This document shows positions 21,921-32,029 of a stretch of DNA of 64,000 nt, one piece after another. The translations under genes were made by a program, and so were the position numbers. Below the pieces are notes generated by a model. The model was given only the letters and a program-made list of their open reading frames with translations, did not search any database and was not told where the DNA came from. The stretch is from Heliocidaris erythrogramma (lineage: Eukaryota; Echinodermata; Echinoidea; Camarodonta; Echinometridae), in assembly GCA_025617745.1 (NCBI GenBank), contig CM046856.1:32792208-32856207 (forward strand). The letters run 5' to 3'. Each line of letters opens with the position of its first letter. Within the stretch, counting starts at the first letter, position 1.

Positions 21921-22868
21921 AACGCTGCATTTATCATCAAAATAATACCATACACGAAGTTAAGAGTGAGGCAACAGACTAACATTAAGACTGACGTTAG
22001 TGAAGGAAGAGAAATAAGTGAAGAGGAGATGACAAAATAGGCTCTGAAAAATGTGTAAGATGTTATGGGACATCGTCTGCTTAGACAGGACTGTCCATGG
22101 TGTGTCGTCACATATCTCAGCAGCGTTCGAGGAGCTCTTCAGCTGCTATATCGGGGGCTGTATTTTACCGTTTTATAATTGATAATAATCATTACTTCAA
22201 ATGTTTCCAAGCGTTGAATTTGGATAACCTTGTTTAATTTATGCCATCTATGCAATAATAAGTATTAAGCCAATATTTAAAATCATTAACGTTCTACTTT
22301 AACGCTGCATTTTTCATCAAAATAATACCATACACGAAGTTAAGAATGAGGCAACAGACTAACATTAAGACTAAACTGGGCGTTGTGGCGTGCGCCTGTA
22401 ATCCAGCTACCAGTGGAAGTTATAAACTGATTCAGCGGACCCAAGTTCGAGACTGAGTCACGTCTTTCGGATGGTGACGTTAAAGGTCGGTCCCAGACGT
22501 AAATAATCATATCTGATTGATACATGTCTGTAACAACCCAATTACACACACATTAAGACTGACGCTAGTGAAGGAAGAGAAATAAGTGAAGAGGAGATGA
22601 CAAAATAGGCTCTGAAAAATGTGTAAGATGTTATGGGACATCGTCTGCTCAGACAGGACTGGTCCATGGTGTGTCGTCACATATCTCAGCAGCGTTCGAG
22701 GAGCTCTTCAGCTGCTATATCGGGGCTGTATTTTACCGTTTTATAATTGATAATAATCATTACTTCAAATGTTTCCAAGCGTTGAATTTGGATAACCTTG
22801 TTTAATTTATGCCATCTATGCAATAATAAGTATTAAGCCAATATTTAAAATCATTAAAGTTCTACTTT
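21921..22868. repeat. Tandem duplication, 380-bp unit, second unit interrupted by a SINE
   Basis: Unit 1 is 21921-22300 and unit 2 is 22301-22868. Both start AACGCTGCATTT and end GTTCTACTTT and are nearly identical. Unit 2 is 188 bp longer, exactly the length of the SINE insertion (177 bp) plus its 11-bp target duplication. No coding function seen. Confidence 0.93.
22373..22549 (+). mobile_element. SINE with a 7SL-RNA-like head
   Basis: 177-bp insertion flanked by the 11-bp target duplication ACATTAAGACT (22362-22372 and 22550-22560). The uninterrupted tandem copy upstream shows the empty site. The first 35 bases contain GTGGCGTGCGCCTGTAATCC followed by AGCTACC, which closely matches the 5' Alu domain of 7SL (signal recognition particle) RNA. 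Further on are AAGTTCGAGACTG, similar to a box B, and TTTCGGATGGTGACGTTAAA, a body block shared with the tRNA-type SINE at 20655-21057. Descent from 7SL RNA is inferred from similarity only. Confidence 0.75.
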
Positions 22869-23119
22869 AATACATCAGAGTGTCCTTCAAATGGTCACGA
22901 ATCACGGCGTGGCTTTAAACTCAACTCACTGAGAAAGAAACTTGCACAGGGATAGCCGATTATTAAATTAAAAATACACAGGCATTGAAGTTTTAAGTTT
23001 AGTTACCCAATTATTGTGAGACCTTCAAAATGCTTTTAAAGCTTGAATGGAAAGCAGACTTTATACTGATATGTTGTTTACCCTGGGTTAATAGACCAAA
23101 TTACTTTTATCATTATTAT

Positions 23120-24522
23120 GGCTTATCTCGAAAGGGTGCGGTGCGGAGCGGCGCGGTGGGGAGCGTTCAACGCACCCTTTCGAGAAAAGCCCCCCCCCCC
23201 GCTTGTCTCGAAAGGGTGCGTTGAGAACGGAGTGGCGCGTTAACGCACCCTTTCGAGACAAGCGGGGGGGGGGGCTTTTCTAGAAAGGGTTCGTTAACTA
23301 GTCTTCCACATCAGTCGTTTATAATAACATTAAAATAACGAAATATCATCTATTTTCTAACTGAACGTGGAATTTAGCTTGCATGTCTAACTTCAGTCAA
23401 CTCACTAGTTATACTCGTGTTTAAGCCCCGCGCAACCACGTTGAACAACTTACAAGACGGAAATGGGGCCTGTATATCACGATTTAACATTATAAACTCG
23501 TGAACATGGCCCCATCCTATGCAAAATGAAGACAGACAACATGGTAGTGGGGCTTCACGATTACATATAAGGGCATAGTTGCAAGGAAGGGGTTAAAGGC
23601 ATGGACAGATCCAGGGGGGCAGAATAGGACGTGCCCCTCCCCCTTTTAGTTGATCTGGGGTTTTTATGCTTTATTCATTTCAATTAACATGTACAGCTTA
23701 ATCAGAACAATGATCAAAAAGAAAAAGAAACAAAAGGAGAAAAAAATGGGGGGGGGGGTGGAAATGGTTGTTCTTTTTGGGGGAGATTGTGTAGAGGGTA
23801 GTTGCCCCGGTACACCATGCGTTATTATTTAAATGAGCTGATGAATAAAATGGCGTGATATTCTTTTTTTTTGGGGGGGGGGTACTGCGCTGAAGTGGCA
23901 GATAAAAATTAAATTAAATTTAAAGGGGGTCCAACTGAAAAGCAAAGCCAAAAAAAAAAAAAAGGCGGGGGGTGTCCTCGGGAACAAAAGAGGGGTTGAG
24001 CAAAATAACAGAATGAAAATGAAAGGTAGAATACACTCAAGGAAATTCACTGTGATGACAATACTGAAAAAATACAATGATTTAAGAAAGAAAAATTGGG
24101 ATTTTTTTTCCCCGGTGCGCCCACGAATAAATAAATCAAGAATATATGAATACATGTACATTTCAACCCCCCCCCCCCCCCCAATTTCCGTTTTGTAAGT
24201 TGTTCAACGTGGTTGCGCGGGGCTTGTAACACGAGTATAACTAGTGAGTTGGCTGAAGTTAGACGTCTAAGAAGATCGATTACAAGACGGGTAAGTTGCG
24301 GGGCCTGTATCAAGATATTGCCTCTTTTAAACACATGCAAGCTAAATTCCACGTTCAGTTAGAAAATAGATGATATTTCGTTATTTTAATTTTATTATAA
24401 ACGACTGATGTGGAAGACTAGTTAACGCACCCTTTCGAGAAAAGCCCCCCCCCCCCCCGCTTGTCTCGAAAGGGTGCGTTAACGTGCCACTCCGTTCTCA
24501 ACGCACCCTTTCGAGATAAGCC
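23120..24522. mobile_element. 1.4-kb foldback transposon with ~350-bp inverted arms and 9-bp target duplication
   Basis: Left arm 23120-23480, right arm about 24180-24522. Both share, in inverse order, GGCTTATCTCGAAAGGGTGC ends, a CTAGTCTTCCACATCAGTCG block, AACTGAACGTGGAATTTAGC and a GCGCAACCACGTTGAACAAC block. The flanks are CATTATTAT on both sides (23111-23119, 24523-24531), a 9-bp target duplication. Each arm carries further internal hairpins of TCTCGAAAGGGTGCG around G/C tracts. The right arm has about 68 extra bases. The centre (23590-24170) has no ORF and holds a fragment resembling the GC-tract MITEs. Long arms with a 9-bp duplication suggest a nonautonomous Mutator-like element, but no transposase is present to confirm this. 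Confidence 0.9.
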
Positions 24523-24539
24523 CATTATTATAGCAACCG

Positions 24540-27500
24540 ATATGCACAATCCAGAATAATTCTTAGCCAGCTCTTCCGAAATGCAGTTCCCTATAGCATT
24601 AAATCTCGAAATAACTGTGATTTTGAGATCATTGACTTCATTAATTCAGGGCTACAACGTTTTTAGCTCAGTTTTATTCGTCTCCAGATTCATCCAAAGC
24701 CAGTGACATTGGGTGCATGATATAATTTTTTTATTATCTTTGTTGTTATTATTATCTTATGATCTCTTTCGAAATGCACATCTCTAAACTAATAATATTA
24801 CCGTAATTTTGAGGTTTAATGGACTACTAGTATACGAATTGGTTCGGGATCGAGACAACAATTTTGACCCTTTGTTCATCTCCAGGTTTGATCGTCGGCC
24901 ATAGACATTGGATACACAATATGATAGTATTCATTATTATCCTCTTTCATTGATTTCTGTCAAAATGCGAAGGAAAAGATGATGAGAATTACCGAATAGC
25001 TTGTCACGCCACCCACGATAGTACAATGAAAACACACACTATAGCAAGGGCAGCTTCACAGTGAAATGTAGACCTTAAGGATTTTACTCGAATTCCAAAA
25101 TATTTGAAAGCCATGTCGTTTCACACCCGATTAAGAAGTCAACGAGCAAAAGCTATAAAGATCCAGGCTATATATATTTTTAGCTATACAAATACAATAT
25201 TAAACCATAAAACTGACATCGATACCATAAAGCGCAGATTAAAGATACCTTGAAGCGCAAATGCACTATTCACCCATCATGCATATAGCTTTTGAGGTTA
25301 TGGCCAACATCATAATTATATGGGTTAGGGTTATAATAGTTCCATTCACTGTAGTGTCATTAGAAACATTATATAAACAATAAAATAACTTGCAATATTT
25401 CGCTTTGGCTGACAGCTTTCAGACAAGTGTATTCTTTACGATTAGTGCATAATTAAAAGTTATTTGTACGTTTAACCATATTCAACATTTGATTTCAATG
25501 CATACTATTAGAATTTGCTGTATTTAAGCTACTGTTAATGATACATGCCACTATTTCTGGAGTTCGGCTTCAAAACGTCCAAAACTGTTTTGCGGAGTCG
25601 CATTGCGACCGGACAGAAAGTTTCTTAGAAGATATCCAAACATTATGAAGATTCAATTGACCATTATCAGATGATTTAACCCTTTTTATTAATATGATTT
25701 GATCGAAAACTCAGGTATTACATGTATTATATTTCCTTCGTTGGAAATGTGTAAGGAGGAGGGGGCAAAGCCACATTGCCCCTTTAAAATGTACGCTAAT
25801 GGCACGATGACAACAAACATTTTAATGAACAATGCACATGCTTGTGTACTGCCACGCACTTGTTTTCTTAACCTATCAAATTGGAACGATTCTGCTTTGA
25901 AGAAAAAAATAATATGTTGACAGGATCAGTGTTGACAAATTTTACCACGCATCAGACCTGCTCACCTTGCATGCCTTGAAAGGGTCATTTATGTCATTTC
26001 TGCTCGAGAAAACTATTGACAAGATGAGTTTTGGCACGTATGTGAAACTGAGCAGTTCATTTGATAATAATATACTCCAGCAATCATTCCTTCGCATATA
26101 TAATCTAAAACAAAGGAAATGTCATCTTTACAGGCAGAAAAAAAGAGGCTGTGCGGGAAAGGGGCGGGCATTATTTAAGGACATAGGTAAACGTGTTTAT
26201 CGAAAAATCATTAAATTAACAGTAAGACCTTTTTTTGTTTTGACTTTGCCCATTGTACCTTTTATGGATCCTGAAATACATATTTATATGTGATGTAATG
26301 TGGAGTTTGTGTACAGGGCCTTTAATGCAAAATCACTGAGAAGCACCACCCCCATGTATCAACATGTAGTGTACTTTATATCTCTCATTGAAAATGAGAC
26401 CTGTCCGGATCGCACTAGATTTCCTGGGGCCCTGTATATTTGTATATTGTTCCATATCATAGCGCAGTGCATCGAGCTTTTTAAACTCACGGGTTGATGA
26501 CACTTGGGACAAGGTTGAGATAAGGTTCTGGCTCATGACAACGCAAGCAAATATACATTAGTGGATCATTAGGGGCACGTGCCCCCCCCCCCCCCCTTCC
26601 ATTGGAACGGTGGAAAGGAGGCAGAGGAGGATAAGGGCAAGAAAAGACGATACTTGGATGCTCTTTCGCACCGGCCCCTAATCGGCACGTATTCTTCGAG
26701 TAAAGAGTAAATCCGGTGCTTACCACCCCCCCCCGTTTTTTACGAAGTGTTTCAAAAAGCAGTTGCAAAACATAAAATGGTAACTCTGCAGAGGTAAGAG
26801 GACATAAACTGTGACAAAGTCCACAGTGACGACAAAACTGCCGAATTTTCTTTGCAGAAGTAAGGAAGGTGCAGACAATTAGATTGTGATAAGATGATAA
26901 ATGATATCTAGTAAATATAGTCCAAAAATAGGTCACATAAATATTACCTTTCTTCCAGTCTTCCAAAAGATGAGGTTATTGGCCCTATATTACCTGTTCC
27001 TCACCACCTCCCCTCTATCTCTCTCACTCACTGCTGGTCTTTTCCCCTAATTTTCTCTCCGTACTCTCCCATTCTCTCCGTCTTTTGTTTCAATATTCAT
27101 TATGTGTGCACAATTATTTTAACCATAGAAATAAAAACCCGACACATCGATGGCCTTCAAAAAGTTATATTCTTATGGTCTAATAGGGTGCGAATTATAA
27201 TGGTTGACGGAAATACAGATCGACAAAAAAAAAACCTTGACCAAAACCATAGCGAAAACAATGGCTAACTATTCAGGTAAAGAAAAAACTGGCACACAAA
27301 ATTCTTGCGTACCTGTAGCAAAATATATTACCTGGAACATGTGCAATCTATTTTGTAAAATGTACAGTATTTAGCAATTTGTTCTGTGGTTGACATCTAC
27401 TGGAAAGTTACTGAAAAGTTAATCCCATTGATAAATTACTAACCATGATTTTCTTTTATGTTTTCTTTGTCCGTTTGAGAAACTTACGTAGATAAGCAAA

Positions 27501-29120
27501 CTGCAGTAATGCATTTTTTTGTTTGTTTGTTCGTCGTTGTTTTTTTAAAGAAACTTTTCACGCATTTTCATCTTTGGTATCATGCTAGACATTGAGACTT
27601 GGAACCTACTTGGCACCCTGAGATATATAGCCAATGATCATGATGATCTTTAATTGCATAGTGTTTTCCTACTGCGTATATCAAGTCGAATGAAATAACT
27701 ATGACAAAAAATATTCTCTACAATTTTGACAAGGGTTCTTGCAATCGTATAGAAACTAAACCCCAATAAGAAATAAAATATTTACTTTCTATTTATTATG
27801 AAAGAACCCGAGACACTTTCCATCCAACTTACCTCGCTTTTCCAACAAACATTAGGGTACTATATGAAACGATAGTCAACTCCTAAACGTAACGAACTAA
27901 AACGTTTTTCTGTAGTCTCCGTGTAAAAGATTTTTTTTAAAATTCATCGAAACTTCATCCAGACGAAAAAATACTTTGTGGCAAAATGATTTCGAACCAC
28001 CAGGTAAAACTGAACGTAAAATTTATATCTGAAGAGAGACTTGGATCATACCTTTAAAATAAGTCCGCAACTGTGGGCAACTGTGAAATACTGGAGATGT
28101 CCCAAACTTCCAACGGTGTAGTAGATCCGAATGCTCCGAAGTTCAGAAACGAAATGAGAGCACTAAACTTTTTTTGTGTGTGTGCATGAATGTAGCTTCA
28201 TGGTGTGTGTGTGACATGCAATGTCTACCTACAAGCACACATATAATTATACACATCACACATCATAAACATATAAACACGGGTCGCAAGATTATAGTCT
28301 ACGAACAAGCAATTAACAGACGCGCGCCATCGTGGTCATTGAAATTTATTTACTAGTATTTTGCTTGCATTGGCATCCTTGATTTTGTTTATCAAATGAA
28401 CATCCTTCGAGGGGATTTTGTGTTCGAAAATAATAAACATTGCGCGATAATTTTCAGGCAAGCAATTTAGAACTATATATATTATGATCTCTAAAACGCA
28501 AAAATACGAAACTTCAGTTCGCAATTATCGTTTTTTAGAGGCCACCTTATTTGCATGACAAGTAATCAAATACAACTGGACTATAAAGTTTGATTGGTAT
28601 AATTTACTTACATTGAAACGTTAAAAGTAACACATCGATATAATAATGGGAATGTTGTCTTTAAGACTAGTTTTGGTATGGAATTATCACTGACGAAAGA
28701 GACATTGTATAGAGACTATTTCAATATAATGGTTGAACCTTGTGTTGGTTGGCTGTTTTCATGCTACATAATGTGGTGGTAATTAACTGTATGGGCAACG
28801 TTTTGCAGTTGACACCACGTACTACTTCTCAATGAAAAGGAGCACTGAAAAAGGAGTGTATAAGCCCTGAAAGGAGCCTTACAATGCCGAATTCTTCTTC
28901 TCAGAGCTCTTTTGAGAGTGATTAAACAATTAAGTCTCTTGTTACTTTATGAATAATAATATGTTGTGTCAATCCAAAGAAAATGTTCAAAGATTTTTTT
29001 TTTCTTCTCGAGACTGGTGTGTATAGAAACTGGGTGACTTGGCTTCGATTAGGGAGATACGTCTCCATGGTTTCTTATAGCGCTGAGCTGTTTCATGAGG
29101 GGATGATAAATGTTTGTACA
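24540..29120. other. No recognisable gene
   Basis: About 4.6 kb of AT-rich, mostly unique sequence. No open frame has recognisable domains. A poly-C tract at 26581-26596 sits beside GGATCATTAGGGGCACGTG, which resembles a MITE end, and a second short tract is near 26727. This is the longest stretch without obvious mobile elements and could include regulatory DNA, which I cannot see directly. Confidence 0.5.
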
Positions 29121-29127
29121 TGTACCA

Positions 29128-29400
29128 CTGGCGTAGACAAGGGGGGCACCGCGGGGGCCATGCTCCCCCCCCCCCCCCCTATTCAGCCACTATTCAGCCA
29201 CTCAAAAAAAAAGAAAAAAGAAAAGCGAGAGCGAGAGCGAAAAAGCGGGGGAATTGAGAGAAATAGGCCAAAAAAGGGGCTACAAGCCGTTATATGGCTC
29301 TCAAAATTTGCTAAAACGTCAAAGTTTTCGCGCTTCGCGCGAGAAGGGGGAAATAACTCTCCTCTCCCTGCACCATCCCAGGGGGGTGGGGTATATATGT
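29128..29400. repeat. GC-tract MITE end and first satellite-like monomer
   Basis: Starts with CCACTGGCGTAGACAAGG, a hAT-like terminal sequence, followed by G and C tracts. Then come CTACAAGCCGTTAT, TTTGCTAAAACGTCAAAG, TTTTCGCGCTTCGCGCGAG and CCTCTCCCTGCACC, the same order as in each monomer at 31301-31897. Confidence 0.7.
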
Positions 29401-29682
29401 TTGATCTTTAAATACCACCACATTCTTTAATGATTAGAAGTAAGGAAATAAGAAATGCCATAATTTCAATGCGAAAATATCGAAGAAAATTCGTTCGCTC
29501 GCATTGTTATTCTCAATTAAGGGTTAAGGGGTTCCGTCCATTGGCGTAGATCCGTGCATTTCTTCTTTTCATTAAAAACCATTTTGGGATGCTCTAAAAT
29601 GCAAGATTTATCGACAGATTTTTGAAAAATTCCTGATGTAAGAGGGGGATACCCTATCCCACCCCCGCTCGGTCTCTTCGAT

Positions 29683-30382
29683 CAGTGGTGTATCTAGGGG
29701 GCAGGGGGAACGTGCCCCGTGCAGCACTTGGAGGGGGCGCAAAAAACGCAAAGGAGAGAAAGAAAAATAGGGGGAAATGAACAAAAAATCATAATCTTCA
29801 CGGATCACCGCCCAAATGCACTAGAAATCTAGTTTTTGAAGGTTTGAAATGCAATCCGAAGTTCGGTCGCTTTGCTCCCTCGCATAATTATTTTCTTCAG
29901 GATCTCGTAATTTCGCTCCCCCAGTATATAGTTCTATAGCTTAAAGGGTTCAAAACGTTTGAAAAATAAAGATGTAATTGCTTTGCTCGCTATCATTATG
30001 TAAATGACTCCTGCTAAATATTGCGCTCCCAATATAAAACAGCATTTGCAAAGGTTCAACTTTTGAGAGAAATCTCAACTTCAGGTTGCCTTGCTGAATT
30101 TCTCGACTCGATCTTTCTCAAGCTTATAGGGTTTTGTTAGTTCTGCTCCCGATTGTAGAAGTGAGTGAATAGAAAACCGTTTATCAATGTATAAAATTCG
30201 AGCTTCTCTACCGCTCAACTGCGGTGGTCAAATGCAAAATTTCTGGGTAAAATACACAAGAAAATGCGTTTTTTAGTGTTAAATATTGAAAAATTTGCCA
30301 CTCGGTCGCTTTGCTCCCTCGCCTGTATAATAACATAGATAAGTTTGGGCACTGGGGGCCATAATCCCTAGATACGCCACTG
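29683..30382. mobile_element. 700-bp hAT-like nonautonomous element
   Basis: Terminal inverted repeats CAGTGGTGTATCTAGGG (29683) and the complement of CCCTAGATACGCCACTG (30382), one mismatch. The flanking 8-mers TCTTCGAT and GCTTCGCT agree at six of eight positions, compatible with an 8-bp hAT target duplication. The interior is low in coding content, with repeated TTTGCTCCCTCGC segments. Confidence 0.72.
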
Positions 30383-30399
30383 GCTTCGCTCCCTCGGGT

Positions 30400-30532
30400 G
30401 TGAAATATTGCGTCCAAATAATAGAAAAGCGGTCCGGGCGTCGAACTAGGCCTATAACTTTCCGCCTACAAAAATTGTTTGCTACAAGCCGCTACAAGCC
30501 GTTATCTTTCTCTCAAATTTGCTAAAACGTCA
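30400..30532. repeat. Partial satellite monomer, interrupted
   Basis: Contains GCGTCGAACTAGGCCTATAACTTTCCGCC, abbreviated here as the GTCGAACT...TTTCCGCC block, then CTACAAGCCGTTATC and AATTTGCTAAAACGTCA. The monomer resumes at 31301 with AGAGCTTTCGCGC, on the far side of the insertion at 30533-31300. Confidence 0.75.
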
Positions 30533-31300
30533 GGGGCGGTATTCTGAGATTCATTTTATCTCAGATAAAATCTGAGATTTTAAGTCAGTGAAATAAAATA
30601 CCCTTAAAATATATTTAAATCGGTATTCTAAGAACCATTTCAGCGAGATTTTATCTCATCTAAGACACGCCCATTTATGATGCCTTAACCAATAACAAAT
30701 GTCGTTAAATTTCACTTTCATCATGCTCAGCCAATAGAATTGCTCTCTGCCAGTCTCTGGGGCAAGAGAGCGCGAATGCGCTATTTTTACAATTTTCAAT
30801 ACGCGTGCATCAAAGCGCAATCGCGCTTTTTGCTAGGATGTAATGAAAACGACTAGGGTACTTTCCGAGGTTTTAGAAGACCATCACAAGCATTACTGTA
30901 AGTGTGATATTAGTTGGCAAAAATCTCGTAATAGAATTCGATAATCATATGAGAATGTTGCTTGAGAAATTAGTCAGTACTCAGTATCTTTTTGTTTATT
31001 TTGATCGCACGACTTGCATTATATTTGTCCAAATATATCACACTCACCGTGTATCCTAGAGATAAAATAGCCCCTACCCTATTTTAAGTTTTATTTTATC
31101 TTTCCCACAAATATGATTGGCGTAAGCGTTTAAAGCTGTGCGTATCATGCGTACAACGTGGATAGGCACGCAAGAGGTAGGAGATTGAGATAAAATAGAT
31201 AAAATCCGAGATAAAATGTGGTCTCGGAATACAAAAAGATAAAAATAAAAAAATTTAGAGATAAAATGATGCTCAGAATACCACCCCAGAATACCACCCC
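30533..31300. mobile_element. ~760-bp inverted-repeat element inserted in the satellite
   Basis: The left end GGGGCGGTATTCTGAG and the complement of the right end GGGGTGGTATTCTGAG match at 27 of 30 terminal bases. The last 13 bases of the right end are duplicated in tandem (31288-31300). Near both ends there are further copies of TTTTATCTCAGATAAAATC-like palindromes. The element splits one satellite monomer. No ORF of significant size. The superfamily is not assigned. Confidence 0.82.
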
Positions 31301-31897
31301 AGAGCTTTCGCGCTTTGCGCGGGAATGGGCAAACTGCTCCTCCCTGCACACATCCCTGTTACATAGAATGCAGTATTACTTCCAAATAACTGAAAAGCAG
31401 ACAGGACCTCAAACAATAACTTTCCGCCTAAAAAATTGTTTGCTACGAGCCGTTTATCTTTATCTCAAATTTGCTGAAAACGTCCGAGCGTTCGCCCATC
31501 GCGCGGAAAGGGGGAAATTCCATCCTCCCTGCACCCACCCCTGTTTCATACAGTGCAGTATTGCGTCAAAATAACTGAAAAGCAGGTAGGCGTCGAACTA
31601 TAACTTTCCGCCTAATAAATTGTTTGCTACGAGCCGTTTATCTTTCTCTCAAATTTGCTAAAAACGTCAGAGCTTTCATGCTTCGTGCGGGAAGGGGAAA
31701 CTCCCCCCTCCCTGCACCCACCCCTACAGTGCAGTAATGCGTCCAAATAACTGAAAAACAGCCAGGGCGTCGAACTAACTTTCCGCCTGAAAAAAAAGTG
31801 CTGCGAGCCGTTATTTTTCTCTCATAAGTTGCTGTAAAACGTAAGAGCTTTCGCGCGTATAGAGCTCCCGCGCTACACGCGGGAGGGGGAAAACCCC
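31301..31897. repeat. ~180-bp satellite array, about 3.3 monomers
   Basis: Monomers begin at about 31304, 31488, 31671 and 31846 (spacing 184, 183, 175). Each carries GAGCTTTCGCGCTTTGCGCGGG-like inverted CG repeats, CTCCCTGCACCCACCCCTG, GTGCAGTA, AATAACTGAAAA, AACTTTCCGCC and CGAGCCGTTTATCTTTCTCTC-like segments (each quoted in shortened consensus). Apparent ORFs are by-products of the repetition. Confidence 0.88.
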
Positions 31898-31906
31898 ATA
31901 GGGAAA

Positions 31907-31962
31907 CCAACGAACGTAGAGGGCGGCAACACTTTGCAGTCTTGCTATGAGGAAGGTTCACT
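31907..31962 (+). repeat. Left 56-bp inverted-repeat arm
   Basis: Starts CCAACGAACGTAGAGGGCGG and ends GAAGGTTCACT. Every base is matched by the complement of 37770-37825. Confidence 0.95.
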
Positions 31963-32029
31963 CCGCTAAATTTCTGTGACCATCGTTTTCTCTCAGAGAG
32001 GTTTTTAGGTAGATTGTAGATTTGATTTT

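Noticed and set aside
22373-22549. Human Alu contamination as explanation of the 7SL-like sequence
   Set aside because: Only the first part resembles Alu; the rest is a SINE body shared with another element in this window, and the insertion has its own target duplication in local sequence.
25967-26293. 108-codon plus-strand frame
   Set aside because: Basic and unremarkable, no family match by eye, in AT-rich spacer; expected by chance at this length.
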